Shown: positions 42,516 through 51,042, numbered from the stretch's first letter. The stretch: 64,000 nucleotides of DNA from Halalkalicoccus sp. CGA53 (GCF_036429475.1 NZ_CP144125.1:992001-1056000); one strand, 5' to 3'. The notes: a model not told the origin generated them from the letters alone. Numbers and translations are program-made.

Positions 42516-43851
42516 AGGAGAACTCCTCGAACGCCTGACGCAGGACATCCTGGCGTACGTGATGCACGGGGGATTCTCCGAGGATCGTCTGGCGAGCGAG
42601 ATCAAACCCGACGGCTTGGATGAGCGTTTCGACGACTACGAGAGCCTGATCCGACTCCACTTCGTCCTCCGACCGGACGTCGTCAACTTCGTCGAAGCGC
42701 TCCCGCAGCGTCTACGTAGCGTAAAGACCCAGACGAAGAACACGATCAGGATGAGTCGGGGACGGATCGATGGACGCATCGACTGGTCAGCGACTGTTCG
42801 AAAACGATACTCGACGAACCCGCGCGACACCTCGTTGTTCGTCTGCCGGAACCGATCGGAGAGCTACGACATCGACGAGAACGTCGTCCTCAAACGACTC
42901 CTATCGGTCATCTACACGACGCTGACGGACTGCGAACGGTACCTCCTGCGGGAGTACGAGTGGGTCACCGACCGGTGGCGAGAGAACCTTGAGCTGGTCG
43001 ATACGATGATCGACCTGTTCGAGCGGAACGTCCACGTTACGAGGATCAGGGATCCCGAGGAGTACGAACCGACCGAACGGATGTTGCAGCGGACGGCGGA
43101 CTCCAGAGAGCCGATCTATCGCGAGGCGGTAGAGCTCACACGGACGTATCGTAGCAGTCTCGCGGGCGAGGAGGTAGCGATCCGTGAACTGCTGGACGAA
43201 ACGGCGATTACGCCGAACGACGAGGAGACGCTGCTTGAACTCTTCGTTCTGTTTCGGTTCATCGCGACGATAGAACGGCTTGAAAACGAGGAGTTCCGGC
43301 TCCGAACCATCGAATCCGGATCGCAGGAGGTCGCCCGGATGGCGAGCGGTGATCGGGAGATCGTGCTGTATCACGACAGCTCCGCGGGCGACCGGGGGCT
43401 CAGGTTCGCGTCGTCGGAGCCCGACAAGGAACGGTCGAAGCTCACCCGTGCGGAGATGGTGAAACGGGAAGCCCGCGAGGTGACGGCGGAGTACTTCGGA
43501 ACGGAGATCTCGTCGGTCTGGACGAAACGGCCCGATGTGATCGTCCTCGAAATCCAAGGTGACGAACGGACGGAGTATCTGATAACGGAGATCAAGAACT
43601 CGACGAGGAAGGAGACGATCCAGCAGGGGATCGAGGAGACGCTTGAGTATCTCGCGTTCCTCCAGCAGGACCGAAAGTTCGTCTACGAGAAGGACACGGA
43701 CTACTTCGGAACGGGCTGGAATGGCCTCTTGGTGATTCAGGACATCGAGGAAGTGACGAGGGGTCTTCGGGATCAGCGGTCGATCCGAATCCTGCAGGCT
43801 ACGGAGGTCGAGGACAGGCTCGAAGAGATCCTACGAAACGTCGCACTATGA
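42508..43851 (+). CDS. McrC-like PD-(D/E)XK nuclease partner
   Basis: A 447-residue protein. Residues 85-135 (RGRIDGRIDWSATVRKRYST, then YDIDENVVLKRLLSVI) resemble the DUF2357-type region found in proteins encoded with McrB-like motors. The nuclease centre is RPDVIVLEI with Asp343 and TEYLITEIKNS with Glu361 and Lys363, a standard PD-(D/E)XK arrangement. With the EVE-McrB gene upstream (overlapping start) it forms a two-gene modification-dependent restriction system. Base composition is visibly more AT-rich than the flanks, which suggests transfer. Its frame is intact. Confidence 0.82.
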   Translation: MDRGELLERLTQDILAYVMHGGFSEDRLASEIKPDGLDERFDDYESLIRLHFVLRPDVVNFVEALPQRLRSVKTQTKNTIRMSRGRIDGRIDWSATVRKRYSTNPRDTSLFVCRNRSESYDIDENVVLKRLLSVIYTTLTDCERYLLREYEWVTDRWRENLELVDTMIDLFERNVHVTRIRDPEEYEPTERMLQRTADSREPIYREAVELTRTYRSSLAGEEVAIRELLDETAITPNDEETLLELFVLFRFIATIERLENEEFRLRTIESGSQEVARMASGDREIVLYHDSSAGDRGLRFASSEPDKERSKLTRAEMVKREAREVTAEYFGTEISSVWTKRPDVIVLEIQGDERTEYLITEIKNSTRKETIQQGIEETLEYLAFLQQDRKFVYEKDTDYFGTGWNGLLVIQDIEEVTRGLRDQRSIRILQATEVEDRLEEILRNVAL

Positions 43852-43880
43852 GGATCGAATACGTACGAAACCGACCCTGA

Positions 43881-43985
43881 CAGCGAAAGCGCCTGCAGGC
43901 GGGTATCGACGAGGCCGTCTACGACCTGTTCGACCTCATCGAGGAGGAACGACGGGTGATCGAGGAGTATCTGGAGGTGTTCTGA
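43881..43985 (+). pseudogene. C-terminal remnant of a restriction/methylase-like protein
   Basis: A 34-codon open stretch, preceded in frame by a stop, ends with GIDEAVYDLFDLIEEERRV and a final EYLEVF before a stop. This C-terminus is of the kind found at the end of haloarchaeal N6-adenine methylase/restriction proteins, in which an IDEAVYDLY-like helix closes the polypeptide. No upstream part survives. The nuclease gene ends in an ATGA overlap with a ten-codon frame, so a third gene was probably deleted here. This is inferred from memory of the family ending. Confidence 0.5.
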
Positions 43986-44065
43986 GCGCGGGCGGGTGCG
44001 TGGCGGTCGGTCGAGCGCTGCACCCGCGAGCGACCGAAGGGAGCGAGCGGTTTTTTGGTGGCGGG

Positions 44066-44164
44066 CGAGACGGCCTGCCGTCTCGCTGCTTCCGCGAACG
44101 CTCCGCGTTCGCAGAACAGATTTTTGCGGTGAGCGGGTCGCGAAGCGACCCCGAGCCGCAAAAA
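44066..44164. repeat. Cluster of three hairpins before rps24e
   Basis: CGAGACGGC/GCCGTCTCG (44066-44085) forms a 9-bp palindrome with a 2-nt loop. GCGAACGC/GCGTTCGC (44094-44112) forms an 8-bp stem with a 3-nt loop. GGGTCGC/GCGACCC (44135-44151) is nested inside TTTTTGCGG/CCGCAAAAA (44121-44129, 44156-44164). The last structure ends in an A/T tract, as terminators do. The cluster separates the defence island from the ribosomal operon. The rps24e TATA element (CCTTTTAGC) lies just after it. Confidence 0.65.
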
Positions 44165-44220
44165 GGTGCGTTCGAAACCCTTTTAGCCGAATCGCGGGCA
44201 ACTAGGTGTAACTGAGCATC

Positions 44221-44532
44221 ATGGATATCGAGATCATCGACGAGGAGGAGAACCCGATGTTGCACCGGACCGACGTGACCTTCGAGATCGTTCACGAGGA
44301 GGCGACGCCCTCACGGCTCTCCGTGCGCGACAGCCTCGCGGCGAAGCTGAACAAGGACGCAGAGGAGGTCGTCATCCGCGAGATGAACACGAAGTTCGGC
44401 ATGCGAAAGACCGTCGGCTTCGCGAAGGTCTACGAGGCAGCCGAGTTCGCGCGCGACGTCGAGACCGAGCACATGCTCGACCGGAACAAGATCGCCGGGG
44501 GCGACGCGTCCGAAGAGGGCGAGGAAGCGTAG
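44221..44532 (+). CDS. rps24e: 30S ribosomal protein S24e
   Basis: A 103-residue archaeal/eukaryal-type small-subunit protein. The core MDIEIIDEEENPMLHRTDVT is followed by VIREMNTKFGMRKTVGFAKV, the family signature near residue 60, and an acidic tail. It is the first gene of the S24e, S27ae, Kae1-Bud32 operon, with the next start directly after its stop. Confidence 0.97.
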   Translation: MDIEIIDEEENPMLHRTDVTFEIVHEEATPSRLSVRDSLAAKLNKDAEEVVIREMNTKFGMRKTVGFAKVYEAAEFARDVETEHMLDRNKIAGGDASEEGEEA

Positions 44533-44667
44533 ATGGCCCGCCACGAACTCTACGGCGAGGACGGCACCACCGACCGCGAGCAGTGTCCCCGCTGTGGCGA
44601 TACGTTCCTCGGGAACTACGGCGACCGCGTCCACTGCGGGAAGTGCAGCTACACCGAGTGGCAGTGA
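44533..44667 (+). CDS. rps27ae: 30S ribosomal protein S27ae
   Basis: A 44-residue zinc-ribbon ribosomal protein. [21 protein letters not shown] provides the four zinc cysteines in the pattern C-x2-C-x14-C-x2-C. It lies between rps24e and the KEOPS gene with no spacer on either side. In eukaryotes the homologue is fused to ubiquitin, and here it stands alone. Confidence 0.96.
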   Translation: MARHELYGEDGTTDREQCPRCGDTFLGNYGDRVHCGKCSYTEWQ

Positions 44668-46236
44668 ATGCGCGTCCTCGGTATCGAGGGTACCGCGTGG
44701 GCGGCGAGCGCGGCCTGCTTCGACACCGAGACCGGTGAGATCGCGATCGAGACCGACGCCTACCAACCAGAGAGCGGCGGGATCAACCCCCGCGAGGCGG
44801 CCGAGCACATGGCCGGGGCGATCCCGGATGCCGTCGAAACGATCCTGGTCGAGCACGGACCGCTGGACGTCGTCGCGTTCTCCAGAGGGCCCGGTCTCGG
44901 GCCCTGTCTCCGGATCGTCGCGAGCGCGGCGCGGGCGGTCGCCGGCTCCCTCGACGTGCCGCTCGTCGGGGTCAACCACATGGTCGCTCACCTCGAGATC
45001 GGCAGACATTTCTCCGGGTTCGACTCCCCGGTCTGTCTGAACGCGAGTGGGGCGAACGCACACGTCCTCGGCTTTCACAGGGGGCGGTACAGGGTCCTCG
45101 GGGAGACGATGGACACGGGCGTCGGCAACGCGCTCGACAAGTTCACGAGACACCTCGGCTGGTCGCACCCGGGCGGGCCGAAAGTCGAGGAGGCGGCGAG
45201 GGAAGGGGGATACGTCGACCTGCCGTACGTCGTGAAGGGGATGGACTTCTCCTTTTCGGGGATCACCAGTGCCGCGAAGGAGGCGGTCGATTCAGGTAAC
45301 GAGATCGAGGACGTCTGTTTCTCGCTCCAGGAACACGTCTTCGCGATGCTCACCGAGGTGACCGAGCGTGCGCTCTCGCTCACCGGGAGCGACGAACTCG
45401 TCCTCGGAGGCGGCGTCGGTCAGAACGCGAGGCTGCGGGCGATGCTCGCGGAGATGTGCGAGGCACGCGGCGCGGACTTCTTCGCCCCGGAGGGACGATA
45501 CCTCCGGGACAACGCGGGGATGATCGCCGTCCTCGGCGCGCGGATGGTCGAGGCGGGCGACACGGTCTCGATCGAGCGCTCGAGCGTCGATCCGAACTTC
45601 CGGCCGGATCGGGTCGAGGTCACGTGGGACGCCGGCGGATCGGTCTCGCGGTTCGCGGACGAGGGGCGGGAGGTCGTCGGCGCGGAGGCGGTCGTCGAGA
45701 TCGGATCCGATCGGGTCGTGAAACGCCGGGTCCCGAAGTCCTACAGACACCCGGGGCTCGACGACCGGCTCAGACGCGAGCGAACGGTCGCGGAGGCCCG
45801 GCTGACGAGCGAGGCGCGCCGCCACGGCGTTCCGACACCCCTGGTCGAGGAGGTCGATCCCCGCGAGGGGACGATCACCTTCGAGCGGGTGGGCGAGGCG
45901 GAACTGCGCGATGAACTCACCACCGAACGAGTCCACGAGGTCGGCTCCCACCTCGCGCGGCTCCACGGCGCGGGGATCGTCCACGGCGACCCGACCCCCC
46001 GAAACGTGATGGTTGGAGGTGAGAGAACGTACCTGATCGACTTCGGTCTCGGCTACCACTCGGCGAGCGTCGAGGACCACGCGATGGACCTCCACGTCTT
46101 CTCCGGCACGCTCTCGGGGCTCGCGGACGACCCCGATACCTGTCGGGCGGCGTTCGAGGCGGGGTATCGTTCCGCTGGAGACGAGGGGACGCTCTCACAG
46201 CTCCGTGAGATCGACCGACGCGGCCGCTACCGGTAG
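44668..46236 (+). CDS. Kae1-Bud32 fusion, KEOPS t6A37 tRNA modification
   Basis: A 522-residue fusion. Kae1 (residues 1-325) transfers the threonylcarbamoyl group to tRNA A37. It begins MRVLGIEGTAWAASAACFDT and holds the metal ligands in NHMVAHLEIGR and the phosphate loop VLGGGVGQNARLR. Bud32 (from about 340) is a small kinase/ATPase with the catalytic loop IVHGDPTPRNVMV and the metal-binding YLIDFGLGYHS. Such fusions are standard in many euryarchaea. It starts directly after rps27ae, so translation and tRNA modification genes are co-expressed. Confidence 0.96.
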   Translation: MRVLGIEGTAWAASAACFDTETGEIAIETDAYQPESGGINPREAAEHMAGAIPDAVETILVEHGPLDVVAFSRGPGLGPCLRIVASAARAVAGSLDVPLVGVNHMVAHLEIGRHFSGFDSPVCLNASGANAHVLGFHRGRYRVLGETMDTGVGNALDKFTRHLGWSHPGGPKVEEAAREGGYVDLPYVVKGMDFSFSGITSAAKEAVDSGNEIEDVCFSLQEHVFAMLTEVTERALSLTGSDELVLGGGVGQNARLRAMLAEMCEARGADFFAPEGRYLRDNAGMIAVLGARMVEAGDTVSIERSSVDPNFRPDRVEVTWDAGGSVSRFADEGREVVGAEAVVEIGSDRVVKRRVPKSYRHPGLDDRLRRERTVAEARLTSEARRHGVPTPLVEEVDPREGTITFERVGEAELRDELTTERVHEVGSHLARLHGAGIVHGDPTPRNVMVGGERTYLIDFGLGYHSASVEDHAMDLHVFSGTLSGLADDPDTCRAAFEAGYRSAGDEGTLSQLREIDRRGRYR

Positions 46237-46280
46237 CTCGACCGAAATACCCATCCGCTGTCGTATCGTTCACACGAACG

Positions 46281-47717
46281 ATGAGTCAGCAGGCCGACCG
46301 ATCGACTGGGCTTGCGGGGGCGTACGTCGGGCGTGAGCCCGAGTCGGGGGCCCGCAGTCCGCTCGGTCTGATGGTCGGACTCCCGTTCGCGGTCTTCCTG
46401 GGTGCCGTCGTCCTCTCCGACACGACGGCAGGGGGGTGGTTCACGAGTCGACGCCTCGCGCTCTTCGCGCTCGCGTTCCTCGCCGTCCTCTTCGCCGACC
46501 GGTGGCTCGCGGGGGAGCGAACGGAGGTCGAGACGGGCCTCCTCCTCGGTCGGTTCGCACTGCTCGTCGGGTTGCTCGTCGTCGTTCACTACGGCCGATC
46601 CGGGGTGATCGACGGCGGGTCGTCGCTCGCGTTCGCCGGTGTCCTCCTCGCGCTGATCGCGCTCTCGCTCGCCCACCCGACCGCCCGCGACCGGCCGCTC
46701 GAACTGGCGAGCGTCGGGCTGTTCGCGGTCGTCCTCGGGATCTACTTCTCCCACGCCAGCGCACTCGATCCGGCGACTGCTTCGGCACGGTTTCCCCTCT
46801 GGGCGGGGATCGTCGCCGCGAGCTGTCTCTTCGTCGTGCCACGACACCTCCCCGAGGACTGGACGCTCGCCGCGATCGCGGCGCTCGCGACGCCCGTCTC
46901 CGCCCTCGGACTCTCGACGCTCGTCCTCGGGGCGTACGACCTCGGCCCGTTCGCCGTCCAGCCCTGGTCTGCGACCGTCCCGGTCCCCCTCGTCGGCGAA
47001 CTCCAGTCGACCCGTTCGCTCTTCGAGAACCCGAACACGTTCGGCCTGCTCGCGTTCGCCGGCACCGCGGCGGCGGCCGTCGGGACCGTCCGGGCGTGGC
47101 CGACCGATCGGGCGCTCTCGATCGGGTTCGGCTTCCTCGCGCTCGTCAACCTCGGAGGGCTGGTCCTCTCGAACAGCCGGGCCTCGATCGCCGCGTTCGC
47201 GGTCTTCGCGGTCGTGTACGCCGTGGCCCTGGTGGGCGGTCGACGGACGTACCCGCTGGCGATCCTCGCCACGCTGGTGGGGGCCGTGGGCGTCCTCCTC
47301 GCGATCTCGCTCGGGCTGATCGACTCCGCGGGTCGGCTCGAACTCTGGAGCGCGGGGCTCGCCGTGGTGGCCGACGCACCCTCAGCGCTCGGCTACGGCA
47401 TCGTCGGCACGGGCGCGACGATCGAGCCGTACCTCGCGGAGCGGAGCGGGTCGGTCCACAACTCCTACCTCTCGACCGCGATCCGCGTCGGGGTCGTCGG
47501 CGGTCTCGCCTACCTCGCGCTCGTCGTCGCTCCACTCCTCTACGCTGCGGTACGATCGGCGAACGTGAGTGCCGCCGCGCTCGCGCTCGCGAGCGCGTGG
47601 GCGGTCCACCAGCTCTTCGAGGTCTACTCGCTGATCCAGGTCTCGACCCCGGGGGTGCTCGCGGCGCTCGCGCTCGGCTATCTCCTGGTCGGTTCGGCGG
47701 AACCCGGCGATAGGTAG
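46281..47717 (+). CDS. O-antigen ligase-like polytopic membrane protein (Wzy_C type)
   Basis: A 478-residue protein with about twelve hydrophobic helices. The loops contain TRSLFENPNTFGLLAFAGTA near residue 250, LSNSRASIAAFAVF near residue 297 and the glycan-transfer loop SVHNSYLSTAIRVGVVGG near residue 394. These are the conserved positions of WaaL/Wzy-type O-antigen ligases. It might join lipid-linked glycan to an acceptor in the S-layer or cell envelope. No other glycosylation gene is adjacent. The annotation is by motif pattern. Confidence 0.75.
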   Translation: MSQQADRSTGLAGAYVGREPESGARSPLGLMVGLPFAVFLGAVVLSDTTAGGWFTSRRLALFALAFLAVLFADRWLAGERTEVETGLLLGRFALLVGLLVVVHYGRSGVIDGGSSLAFAGVLLALIALSLAHPTARDRPLELASVGLFAVVLGIYFSHASALDPATASARFPLWAGIVAASCLFVVPRHLPEDWTLAAIAALATPVSALGLSTLVLGAYDLGPFAVQPWSATVPVPLVGELQSTRSLFENPNTFGLLAFAGTAAAAVGTVRAWPTDRALSIGFGFLALVNLGGLVLSNSRASIAAFAVFAVVYAVALVGGRRTYPLAILATLVGAVGVLLAISLGLIDSAGRLELWSAGLAVVADAPSALGYGIVGTGATIEPYLAERSGSVHNSYLSTAIRVGVVGGLAYLALVVAPLLYAAVRSANVSAAALALASAWAVHQLFEVYSLIQVSTPGVLAALALGYLLVGSAEPGDR

Positions 47718-47754
47718 CCGAACCTTCTTAATGCGGCCCGCCGTTGTCCCGGGT

Positions 47755-48051
47755 ATGGCAGACGACGAGAAACCGGAGACGGGAACGATCCTGGGCGTTC
47801 CGTACAACTTCGAGCGACCGAACCTGCGACGGCTGCTGTCGTCGTACTGGCAGCCCGGCCAGGGGATGCTCGTCGAGAAGCCCTTCGGCGTCGGCTACAC
47901 GCTCAACCTCGCCAGCTGGCGGTCGTGGGTCGTGATCGCGGTCGCGGCAGCGCTCTTCTACCAGGAGCGATCCGGGGTGGACGAAGAGGAGGTCGCCGAC
48001 GATGACGACGACGAGGGCGGCGAGCCCGTCGAAGTGATCGTCGAGGACTGA
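47755..48051 (+). CDS. DUF5808 family protein
   Basis: A 98-residue protein begins with an acidic leader and then ILGVPYNFERPNLRRLLSSY, WQPGQGMLVEKPFGVGYTLN and a single hydrophobic helix WVVIAVAAALFY. This is the DUF5808 pattern of a folded N-terminal part and a membrane anchor. A Glu/Asp-rich tail follows. Function unknown. Its TGA is directly followed by the GTG of the ITPase gene, so they are translated together. Confidence 0.78.
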   Translation: MADDEKPETGTILGVPYNFERPNLRRLLSSYWQPGQGMLVEKPFGVGYTLNLASWRSWVVIAVAAALFYQERSGVDEEEVADDDDDEGGEPVEVIVED

Positions 48052-48588
48052 GTGCTCCGGTTCGTCACCGGGAACGAGGGGAAGGTAGAGGAAGCCCGCG
48101 AGTACCTCCCCGAGCCGGTCGAACGTGTCGAATACGGGTACACGGAGGTCCAGTCGGACTCGCTGGCCGAGATCGCCGTCGCGGGCGCCCGCGAGTCCTA
48201 CGAGGCGATCGGCGAGCCCGTGTTCGTCGACGACGCCGGGCTGTTCGTCGAGGGGCTGGCCGGGTTCCCGGGGCCGTACTCCGCGTACGTCGAGGACACG
48301 CTCGGCGTCGATCGTGTCTGGCGGCTCGCGGATCGCGAGTGCGAGGAGCCACGCAGGGCATCGTTCAGGGGCGTCGTCGCGTTCTGCGACGAGCAGGGCG
48401 CGGAGACGTTCGAGGGGAGCGTCCGCGGTCGACTGGTCGCACCGAGGGGCGAGGGTGGTTTCGGCTACGACCCGATCTTCGAGCACAACGGGCGAACGCT
48501 CGCCGAGATGAGCACCGGGGAGAAGAACGCCATCTCGCATCGAGGCCGCGCGCTCGCGGCGTTCGGCGACTGGCTCGCCGAGCGGTAG
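48052..48588 (+). CDS. Non-canonical purine NTP pyrophosphatase (HAM1/RdgB)
   Basis: A 178-residue house-cleaning enzyme that hydrolyses ITP, dITP and XTP. It starts at GTG with LRFVTGNEGKVEEAREYL and has the diagnostic VFVDDAGLFVEGLAGFPGPY near residue 60 and GEGGFGYDPIFEHNG near residue 135, ending with MSTGEKNAISHRGRAL. The GTG lies on the base after the preceding stop. It converges with the PIN-domain gene with no intergenic bases. Confidence 0.93.
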   Translation: MLRFVTGNEGKVEEAREYLPEPVERVEYGYTEVQSDSLAEIAVAGARESYEAIGEPVFVDDAGLFVEGLAGFPGPYSAYVEDTLGVDRVWRLADRECEEPRRASFRGVVAFCDEQGAETFEGSVRGRLVAPRGEGGFGYDPIFEHNGRTLAEMSTGEKNAISHRGRALAAFGDWLAER

Positions 48589-49056
48589 TCAGGCCCTCGG
48601 GTCCCGGTCCGGACCCGGATATTCCCCGCCGACGACCGCCTCGTAGAGCGAGGCGGCGTCGAACAGCCTGACGAACCCGGCGGGGTGTTTCACGCTCGTA
48701 CTGAGTCGACTACGGAGCCGCGCCGCGGTCTCGGCCGACCTGAGCCGGTCGTCGAACGAGAGGACGTGTGCGGCCTCCCCCCTGTACGCCGACGAGAGCG
48801 CGGGGTGGTCGCCCGGCGTCCCCTCGACGGACTCTCTGAGATCGTCGATCCGAACCCGCCAGTCTGCCGCGAGCTGCGGCTCCGAGAGCCGGGTTATCGC
48901 CTCTTCCGCATCGTCGACGAGCGCGTCGCTCGCGACGAGCGTGACCCAGTCGTGAGCGCGCACGAGGTCCATCGCCTCGCGGGCAGCACCGTCGATAAAG
49001 AGGTCCGCACAGAGTACGTCGCTGTCGGCGACGATCCGGATCGAATCACCCCTCAT
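48589..49056 (-). CDS. PIN-domain protein
   Basis: A 155-residue protein. Acidic PIN residues are seen in RIVADSDVLCADLFID (Asp), AEEAITRLSE (Glu) and LSFDDRLRSAETAARL (Asp pair), with GDHPALSSAYRGEAAHV between. The order fits a haloarchaeal PIN-like nuclease fold. The next upstream gene encodes a 37-residue protein whose end overlaps this start by 11 bases, a layout like VapBC toxin-antitoxin pairs. Toxicity is unproven. Confidence 0.72.
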   Translation of the reverse strand: MRGDSIRIVADSDVLCADLFIDGAAREAMDLVRAHDWVTLVASDALVDDAEEAITRLSEPQLAADWRVRIDDLRESVEGTPGDHPALSSAYRGEAAHVLSFDDRLRSAETAARLRSRLSTSVKHPAGFVRLFDAASLYEAVVGGEYPGPDRDPRA

Positions 49057-49159
49057 CCCTGATCGCGCGGATCGTCCGCTCCACTCGCTCCCGGTCGACC
49101 TCGTAGCCCGACGCGCGGGCGAACAGGTCGGCCCACCTCCGTGGTTCGTCCGGACTCAT
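49046..49159 (-). CDS. 37-residue protein coupled to PIN gene, possible antitoxin-like partner
   Basis: The minus strand encodes MSPDEPRRWADLFARASGYE followed by a short charged helix ending RAIRDEG. It has no beta strand for a classical ribbon-helix-helix fold, so it may bind the PIN protein through the helices instead. The 3' end overlaps the PIN start by 11 bases. It is short, and coding status rests on the overlap and on the plausible amphipathic composition. Confidence 0.5.
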   Translation of the reverse strand: MSPDEPRRWADLFARASGYEVDRERVERTIRAIRDEG

Positions 49160-49289
49160 CGCTCGGCCCGTGGACGGAGATCCGCCCCCGTCTGACTCTC
49201 GTCTGACGTGTTTTTATGACGTTCGATACCGTCTCCCTCACCGGGGCCGGAGAGACAGTACCTCGGCGCCCCCACCCACCTTCCTCCAT

Positions 49290-49955
49290 TCACTGTCCCT
49301 GCTCGTCGAGCAACAGCCCTCGAACGGCGTCGAGACTCTCGCCGTCCCCGAGGACCGCGACCCGATCGCCGGGGTCGGCGCGGGTCTGGGGGAGGGGGAT
49401 CGTCAGGGGGTCGGTTCCGGAGCCGTGGGCGTAGACCCGCGCGTTCTTCGGCAGTTCGAGCTCTGTGAGCCGTTTGCCGGCGGCCGGAGCCGTCTCGTCG
49501 ACGGTGATCGTCGCGAGCTGGAGGAGCTCGGTGAGTTCGGCGACGACGTTGAAGTTCCCGCCGAGCAGCGCGGTCTTCGCGCCGGCCGCGCCCAGCCGTT
49601 CGGGGTAGATGATCTCGTCGACGTCGTCGGCGTACTTCCTGTAGATAGCCTCCTGGTAGTCGTCGTCGATCCGCATCACCGTCCGGCAGCCGTGGTGTTT
49701 GCCGACGAGACAGGCCGCGAAGTTCACGTTCAGGTCCCCTGTCAGCCCCGCCAGCGCGTCGGCCTCCTCCAGCCCTGCTGCTTCGAGCACGGACTCGTCC
49801 GCGCCGCCGCCCTCGATCGCCTCGTACCCCTCCTCCTCGGCTCGTCTGACCTTGTCTGGGTCGTTGTCGATCGTCACGACCTCGTGGCCCTCCTCTCTGA
49901 GCACCCGGGCGGTCCGCGCTCCGACACGACCGTAGCCGACGATCACGACCTTCAT
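49290..49955 (-). CDS. TrkA-N/TrkA-C (RCK) potassium-transport regulatory protein
   Basis: A 221-residue protein. The N-terminal Rossmann domain begins MKVVIVGYGRVGARTARVL with GxGxxG and continues VTIDNDPDKVRRAEEEGYEA. Residues 140-221 form a TrkA-C domain (LLQLATITVDETAPAAGKRL). It binds nucleotides and gates potassium channels or transporters. No channel subunit is adjacent. The ATG at 49955 is chosen over one eight codons upstream because the Rossmann strand then starts at the usual place. Confidence 0.9.
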   Translation of the reverse strand: MKVVIVGYGRVGARTARVLREEGHEVVTIDNDPDKVRRAEEEGYEAIEGGGADESVLEAAGLEEADALAGLTGDLNVNFAACLVGKHHGCRTVMRIDDDYQEAIYRKYADDVDEIIYPERLGAAGAKTALLGGNFNVVAELTELLQLATITVDETAPAAGKRLTELELPKNARVYAHGSGTDPLTIPLPQTRADPGDRVAVLGDGESLDAVRGLLLDEQGQ

Positions 49956-50010
49956 GGACTCCCTGAGGTGAGCGAGCACAAAAACGTTCGTGCGCTGTGG
50001 GGTCGGACTG

Positions 50011-51042
50011 CTACACCCGCCGGTGGGTGAGGCGGTACCCCCCGTCCATCCGATCGACGTCCTCTACGGTGTAGAACCCGATCCGTCGCTCCTGGGCGGT
50101 CTGGACGGGGACGTCGTAGCGTTCGGCCTCGTAGCCGAGGTCGCCGCCCTCCCCCTCGACCCGTTCGACGAACGCCCGGTGGTCGTCGAGGCGCCGCTCG
50201 ACGACGTGCTCGGAGAGCTCCTCGACGGACTCCACGCGGTCGTCGAACACCGACGCGAACCCCTCGTCGAGTTCGTAGCCGATCGAGCTCCGTCCGGCGA
50301 CCATCGCCGCGAGCGAGGTCGTCCCCGTCCCCCAGAACGGGTCGAGCACGGTATCGCCGTAGACGGAGTACATACAGAGCAAACGGTACGGGATGGCGAA
50401 CGGGAACGCCGCCGAGCGCTCTCTGAGATCGGGGTCGGCGAGCCCCTGTCCGATCCCCCGGACGTCGTCCCAGAGGTCCGAGAACCACCGGTTTCGTTCC
50501 TCCCAGAAGTACGCGCTCTCGTAGCGCCGATCGGAGCCGGGTTCGAACTCCCGCCGGCCGCCCTTCCGGAAGACGAGGACGTACTCGTGTTCGAGCGTCG
50601 CGTAGGCGTTCGTCGGCAGCATGCCCGAACCCATGAACTTCGCCCCGCTGTTCGCGGGCTTCCGCCAGAGGATGTCCGGAAGCGGCGTCAGCCCCCGCTC
50701 CCGGAGCGCGCGGGTGATCCGGACGTGGTTCGGGTAGACCTGGAACTCCCCTACCGTTCGGGTGGCGTCACCGACGTTCACGCAGGCGACCCCGCCGGGC
50801 GCGAGCACTCTCTCGACCTCGTCCCAGACCGAGTCGAGCAGCCCGTGCATCGCGGAGAACGCCCGGTCGCCGTCGCCCGCATCGAGCGCCTCACCGACCG
50901 CCGGATCGAGCGCGGAGAACGCCTCGTCCCAGAGCTCGATCATCGGGTAGGGCGGGGAGGTGACGACCAATTCGACCGAGCTGTCGGCCACGTCGTCCAT
51001 CGATCGCGCGTCGTCGAACCGGACGGCGTGGTCGGTCTCCAT
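50011..51042 (-). CDS. zim: Orphan N4-cytosine DNA methyltransferase, probable CTAG methylase (Zim-like)
   Basis: A 343-residue beta-class methyltransferase. The catalytic motif IV VVTSPPYPM comes first (near residue 30), and the SAM-binding motif I DPFWGTGTTSLAAM comes near residue 232, the order expected for beta-class N4-C or N6-A enzymes. No restriction endonuclease is adjacent. A conserved orphan of this kind in haloarchaea is the CTAG methylase Zim, and the segments YFWEERNRWFSDLWDDV and NAYATLEHEYVLVFRKGG fit that protein. The specificity is an inference. Confidence 0.75.
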   Translation of the reverse strand: METDHAVRFDDARSMDDVADSSVELVVTSPPYPMIELWDEAFSALDPAVGEALDAGDGDRAFSAMHGLLDSVWDEVERVLAPGGVACVNVGDATRTVGEFQVYPNHVRITRALRERGLTPLPDILWRKPANSGAKFMGSGMLPTNAYATLEHEYVLVFRKGGRREFEPGSDRRYESAYFWEERNRWFSDLWDDVRGIGQGLADPDLRERSAAFPFAIPYRLLCMYSVYGDTVLDPFWGTGTTSLAAMVAGRSSIGYELDEGFASVFDDRVESVEELSEHVVERRLDDHRAFVERVEGEGGDLGYEAERYDVPVQTAQERRIGFYTVEDVDRMDGGYRLTHRRV

